From Tenrec ecaudatus (Eukaryota > Chordata > Mammalia > Afrosoricida > Tenrecidae): a stretch of 64,000 bases of DNA. The position numbers and the translations under genes are program-made. The notes under the pieces were generated by a model. That model made no database searches, was not told where the DNA came from, and was given only the letters and a program-made list of their open reading frames with translations. Of the stretch, positions 33,201-39,200 are shown piece after piece. The DNA lies in contig NC_134540.1 in the NCBI RefSeq assembly GCF_050624435.1, forward strand, positions 106,173,739 to 106,237,738. The letters are read 5' to 3'. Within the stretch, counting starts at the first letter, position 1. Each line of letters begins with the position of its first letter.

Positions 33201-36200
33201 ACTATACCACACCAGTCCCAAAATGTCAATAGTGCTATGGTTAGGTTGAAAAACCCTAGACTAGATGACCATTGGTCGTAATCACTCGCGCTTATTGGAA
33301 TCACCTGAAGAGTTTTAACAATTCTGATACCTAGGACCCAACGCTGGAGATTTTTATTTAGTTGGTCTCATTCCTGTTCAGCCAAGATTGAGAACCTTCA
33401 ATCTTGCCCAACTAAAAGCCTTGAAGGAAAAAAAAAAAAAAAAAAAAAAAGAGACACTTGGCTTCCTGAGGTGGGGGACAGACCAGTATTCGTTTTTGCC
33501 ACACTGTTGCTTTCCTTGGACGCTGTTCCTTGCCTAATGTTTGAAATAATTTCCCCAAAATTTACCGTGAGAAAACAAAGTCAATGTCAACTGCATGATG
33601 AAAAGTGTCATTTCTGTGGCAATTCTAAAACACAGCATTTCCAAGTCCTTACTGCTGAAAGCAGGGTTAGGCAAACAGATGCAGCTCGCTCTCGTTCCCC
33701 ACCCCCATGCGCAGTTCTCGGTGTCTTTGAACATGAGTTTGGGGTGTTAAACAATGTGCCACGGTGCAGAACAAGACTCCAAAGAAGGTTACCTCCTATT
33801 AACTGTCACTCTTTCCCCCCCTCGCCTACAGAAAAGTGAATTCAGGACTTTTAATATAGACACACTGCCGAATATCAGCATTGTTTCTCAAGGATCACAA
33901 GGTACTCCAGTAATTCATACCTTTGAGCCCAGCCATCGCTACACCCTTCTTGTGTGGGACTCCAAATCTTACCGAGTGGTAAGTCGTTGGACACCTACGG
34001 CAGACACTCCTATCTGTGATACGGATGACACAGTTGCTTTGGGGCATGATTTTGTTTTACCCCCTCTGGTAGTTGTTTAGATAATCATATATACCTGCCT
34101 TCTTCAAGAATACAAGCCATTTAACCTCCCAGGAAAAACTTGACTGTTGGTTGGCAAGGAAGGGGGCTATGCAGTCATAATTTCTACTGAGAGATGGGAA
34201 AATCAGAGCAGTTGCTGTGATAAAAATATTAGTCTATGGGGTGAAAGCAACACAGACAGCTTTAACATAAGAGCTCATGACCAAATGCGGAAGACTAGTT
34301 AGGTGTGCCATAAACGGAGACTCTGGGCATCTAAAGAAGGTATGCAACCTACCTGATTGTGCCAGGTTCGATTTAAATCATGTTCTACAGAAGCCCTGTG
34401 TGGCATTTAAACGCTTAGAAGCTCAAGTTAACGTTGAGGAAACCCATGATTAAAGAAACAGAGCTCGAGGGAGAGGGGAGCAGGGAGGGAGGGGGAAAAA
34501 AAGAGGACCTGATGCAGAGGGCTTAAGTGGAGAGCAAATGCTTTGAGAGTGATTAGGGCACAGAATGTACGGATGTGCTTTATACAATTGATGTATGTAT
34601 ATGCATGGATTGTGATAAGAGTTGTATGAGCCCCTAATAAAATGTAAAAAAAAGAAAAAGAAACAGAGCTCTTCAAATGGAATCATTAAGTCCTAAGAGG
34701 CTACAGTGGATATTAACCTTACCCTCTCCTTTGTAAAAGCGGAAATGTTTATCTGAATTTATTCTAAGTAATCTGAGTTTGAAAATGGTGTTATATTGGT
34801 GCTTTCTCTCTTAGGTAAAGGATGGCCTTAATAAGAAACCAGAGAAAGGAGAAAATGGAATCAGGTATATAGTTCTTTGAAACTTGAGTTAAAGTAGTAG
34901 CTTATGGAAGTAATTCATACCCATAAAAACAAAGAAAGAAAACTCGCTGCTATCAGCTAGGTTTTCCTTTATAGAAACCCAGTAGGACAGAGTAGAAGCA
35001 CCCCTTGCGCTTCTGAGGCTGTGAATCTTTACAGGAGCAGGGAACCTCGTGTTTCTCTGAGAGCACACCTGGTGGGCGCATAACCCAGTATGCTCCCAGG
35101 GCTCCCTATGCACACCCACAGAAAATCCAACTGCTAGAGGTCTCAATATATGTCACAAACTCATAGGTTTATTCCAGGAATGCAAGGTTGGTTCAATGGT
35201 GTAAAAAGTCAATATAATATATCACCTTAATAAGTTAAAGAGGAAACTTCTTCTGTAGATCAATCAATACATAAGTGGCACTGGATAGTATTCAACATCT
35301 ATCCATGATAAAAATAAACTCTCAGCAAACCAGGAATAGAATGGAACTTCCTTAACATGGTAACTAACTCTGCTACCAATTAGTCCATTTCAACACATAG
35401 GGACCCTATCGAACAAAGTAGCGTTTCTGAGATTGCAAATATTTATAGGAGCAGACAGCTTTTGCTCTCTCCCATAAAGCTACAGGTGAGTTTCAACTGC
35501 AAACCTTGCAATTAGCAGCTCATGCTTAACCAACTATGCCACCTAAGCTTGGGCTTACTAGGAAAAGTTTGAATTCTTTCCCCCTCCAACTGGAAAAGAT
35601 AAGGCTTCCCACTCACCCCATTCCTGTTCAGAATCCTTCTGAAAAAACCTAGCCACTAAAATAGACAAGCAAAAGAAGTAAAAAGCATTCCAATTAGAAA
35701 GGAAGAATTAAGACAACCCCTACTCACAAATGTTTGCATATCAAGAATCCTTCTGAAAAATCTAGCCGCTAAAATAGACATTGTGTCTCGTGGTGGGGCC
35801 AGCCCGATGGTCCTCTCTGTGCATTGTCTGTGCCCACAGCGTTTACCTCCTGGAGGGTCTTTTGAAGACAAGTGGCCCACTTGGTTTCATGCAAAGCTTA
35901 GGCAGAGAACCCCGCTAAGACTGCCAGCCTTGGGACTTGATGGTTTTGTGGGGTGTTCCATTCTAAGCTACAGTGCAGCAAAAGGGATGCTGCTTACTCT
36001 TGGTCTAGAACCTGCCCACCCAGGTCTCCACCTCCTTCGAGAAGTTACTCCCAACTCTTTCTCACTGGTATGCTAGTCTACTCCTTCCTCACCCATCCTT
36101 GGTGCTCTCACCTCCCCCAGGGTCAGAGAAGGAAAGCAGAGTGATCGTCTTTCCTCCCCCTACCCCCTACAAGCTCTGGCTGGGGACTGTCTTTTAGGTG

Positions 36201-39200
36201 CAAAGCAACCTCCTCTTCGGGTCCTGCACAACTTTAGCTCTAAAACCTCTGAAGAAGAGACTCAAAGGCTTGGCTGCCTTCCTGAAGGGGAAGCGGCCCA
36301 TCAATATAGAGTTCAACGCCCACTTAGAACTCCAAAATATGGAACGAGTTAGGAGTTACAAAGAACTCAGGACAGCATCTGGCCTATATCCATGTTGACT
36401 TTCATAAATCCCATTAAGAATGCACTTATGAGCAAGGAAGAAAAAGCAAGCCTAGGGTTGCTACCAAAGATTTTCTGCAAGCCTCATAAGTTACCTCAAG
36501 AGAGAGAACATTCCCAAGGTCAAGCTGCACATACTGCCACCTAGGTGATGCTGTGGTTCAATTGTAAGATGCATGGTTTTCTCTTTCAGATTTGTCAATA
36601 CTTTCAATAATAACATCACCGTTGTAATGGACGGGAAAGTTTATAATAACATCAGTAGTAATAATGCCAGCGAATATCAGTTTTTCCCTTCTGGCGTGTA
36701 AGTATCCCCACTGGACACTTTGCTCCAAAGTTCAAGGATTTTAAGTCTCTTTCTTTAAACCATACATCCGAGTTTTTACTTCCAAGAATGTTAACCTATA
36801 TTGTCCTTTCTTTTAATAGAAAAAACATCAACATAAGCTCATCAGCTATTCCGTCAAACTGTACACAGCTTTCATCTTCCAGCCTTGAATTTGGCAGCGC
36901 ATATACCTACATAATCAGGAGGCAGGTTAGTAACTCTCAACACTGAATCAAAGATTCTACTCAAACTTTATTGATATAGATCCTTATAAATGCTTAGGAT
37001 ATAGTAATGACTTAATCAGAATAATATTAGGGTACGCATTTTAAATGGACTTAGAACGAATTCAGTTCGCCACTAACTCTTCACTGTATTTATCATTGAT
37101 TTAAGTTAGCCCCTGGAATAAAATGAAACAGATTGACTTACTCTGGCTAAAAGTTCTATATATCTGATGCTTCCTTATAAACTATCATCTCGGAGGCTAA
37201 GAACTTGTAGTTCAAAGAGATGGCAGTGGTTTAAATAAAGATGACTTCTAAGCTACTCTCTTATTTAAGAGGAAAACAATACACTATTTTCAATTCCTAC
37301 CAAGGCTACTCCAACTTATGTACAAAATATAGCATGAAACATTTACTTGTAAAATGTCTACTTACTTAATAACTCTTATGGCTTAACTCTGGAAGGTAAA
37401 ACTCAATTTCCCTATTTGAACTTTTTTTAAAAAATAAAAGCAATCTTGACTTTGATTTCTTACCCCCACACCCCATCCTTTTAAAAAAGTTTTCAACAGT
37501 TTAAACAGCTTCACCCACACATTATACAATTTAATAAATCAACCATAGCAAGAAGAATTGTACAACCGTTACCAATATCAGTTTTAGGGCATTTTATTTT
37601 TCCCCCTGACTCATTATTATTCGTATAATTATTTTGGCAAAAATATACACAGCAAAACATCCACCAATTCAACAACTTCCATGTGTGAGCGTTCGGGCCA
37701 TTGATTACACTCTGTGTTGTACAATCATAATTGGTCTCCCTCTCCAAATTGGTCCATCACCATTCAAATCAACCCAGTGCCCTCTAAGCAAAAACTCTCC
37801 CTCCTTCATCCATGGTAGCCACAGGTCAAGTTCGGTTACTTGCTTTCTCTCTTTCTCTGTAGTAGTTTTCTTGATATAATATTAACCTATCATACTTGTT
37901 GAACCGCTGCCCCAAAGAGTTGTGCATACATCATCACGACGGGCTCTAATGCTCCCTCCCCGCTCTTCGTCCCTTTTTGCCTGTCATTTAGAGTGATGGC
38001 TGCCCCAAGACGGAAGAAGTTGAAGACATTGCACCCAACACGGTGAACATGGCCCTGCAGATCCCCCAGTACTTCCTTCTCACGTGTGGAGAAGTGGTCT
38101 TCTCTGTCACTGGACTGGAATTCTCGTATTCTCAGGTGTTTTGTCAATCTCCTTTTTATTACCCCACCCCTGCTGACCGTTTCTGTGGGGGACGAAGCCC
38201 AACCAGAATGCTCCTTAGAAGCAAGGAGGTGGAACTTCATCTCACTTGCTTTGGGCATGTTTTCAGGAGGGACTAGTTCTTAGAGAAGGTCATCAGACTC
38301 GGTCAAGTAGAGGGTCAGTGAGAGATCAGGAGCCCCTCCATGAGATAGATCGACACAGTGACCGCCATGATGTGCTTGCACATAGGAACGGGTGTGAGGA
38401 TGGGGCAGGGCTGGGCAGTGTTTTGTCCTCTTATAGACGGGGTCACTATGAGTCCGACTGACTCACTAGTACACGACAATAGCAACCCCTATACAACGAC
38501 AACAATAGTCCAGCCTTTAAAAAAATGCTTGTTGTTAGTTGTCAGTGTACAACTAACTGGTTATTTATTTATTTAAATAATTGTATTGGGAGCTCTTACT
38601 GATAGCATGACATTCCATAGTTCAATTACATCAAGCAGTATTCTACAATTGCTACCACAGTCCGTTTCAAAACATTTTCTTTCTTCTTGAACCCCTTGAT
38701 ATCAGCTTCCCTTTATCCCCTCCCTTCCATGCCCTCCCCCTGAGGAACCCTTATTTATTTATTGTGGCTTCTTGCACCCTCCAATATACCCATTCACATA
38801 CAAGTCTGTCTTTTGCTTCCTTGATGGGGGTCATACTAACTGGTAGTTAATGTAAATCTCATATAGCCATATGTTCATACAAGGTTTTAAAAATTCTAGG
38901 AGAAGAAAAAGGGTATTTTATATAGAATAGGGTCCTTGAGATCACTGCCTTGTCTTTACAACGTAAAAGTAGTATTCTGTTTAGCAGCATGAATGTATAC
39001 ACACCACATGCACATGCATGTGTTCTCACTGTCACATGATAGAAGTTTAAACACCAAACCTAGGTAGAAAAAAACTGTATTAGTGACTGCTATCCAGGTC
39101 ATGATGAGGAGCCCTGCTGGTGTAGTGGATACACATTGGGCTATGATCCACATAGTCAGCAGTTTGAAACCACCAACAGCTCCTCCGGAGAAAGAATGGA

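Noticed and set aside
33471-33839. 122-codon open frame overlapping exon 17
   Set aside because: It is in a different frame from the transporter exon and has no homology I recognise.
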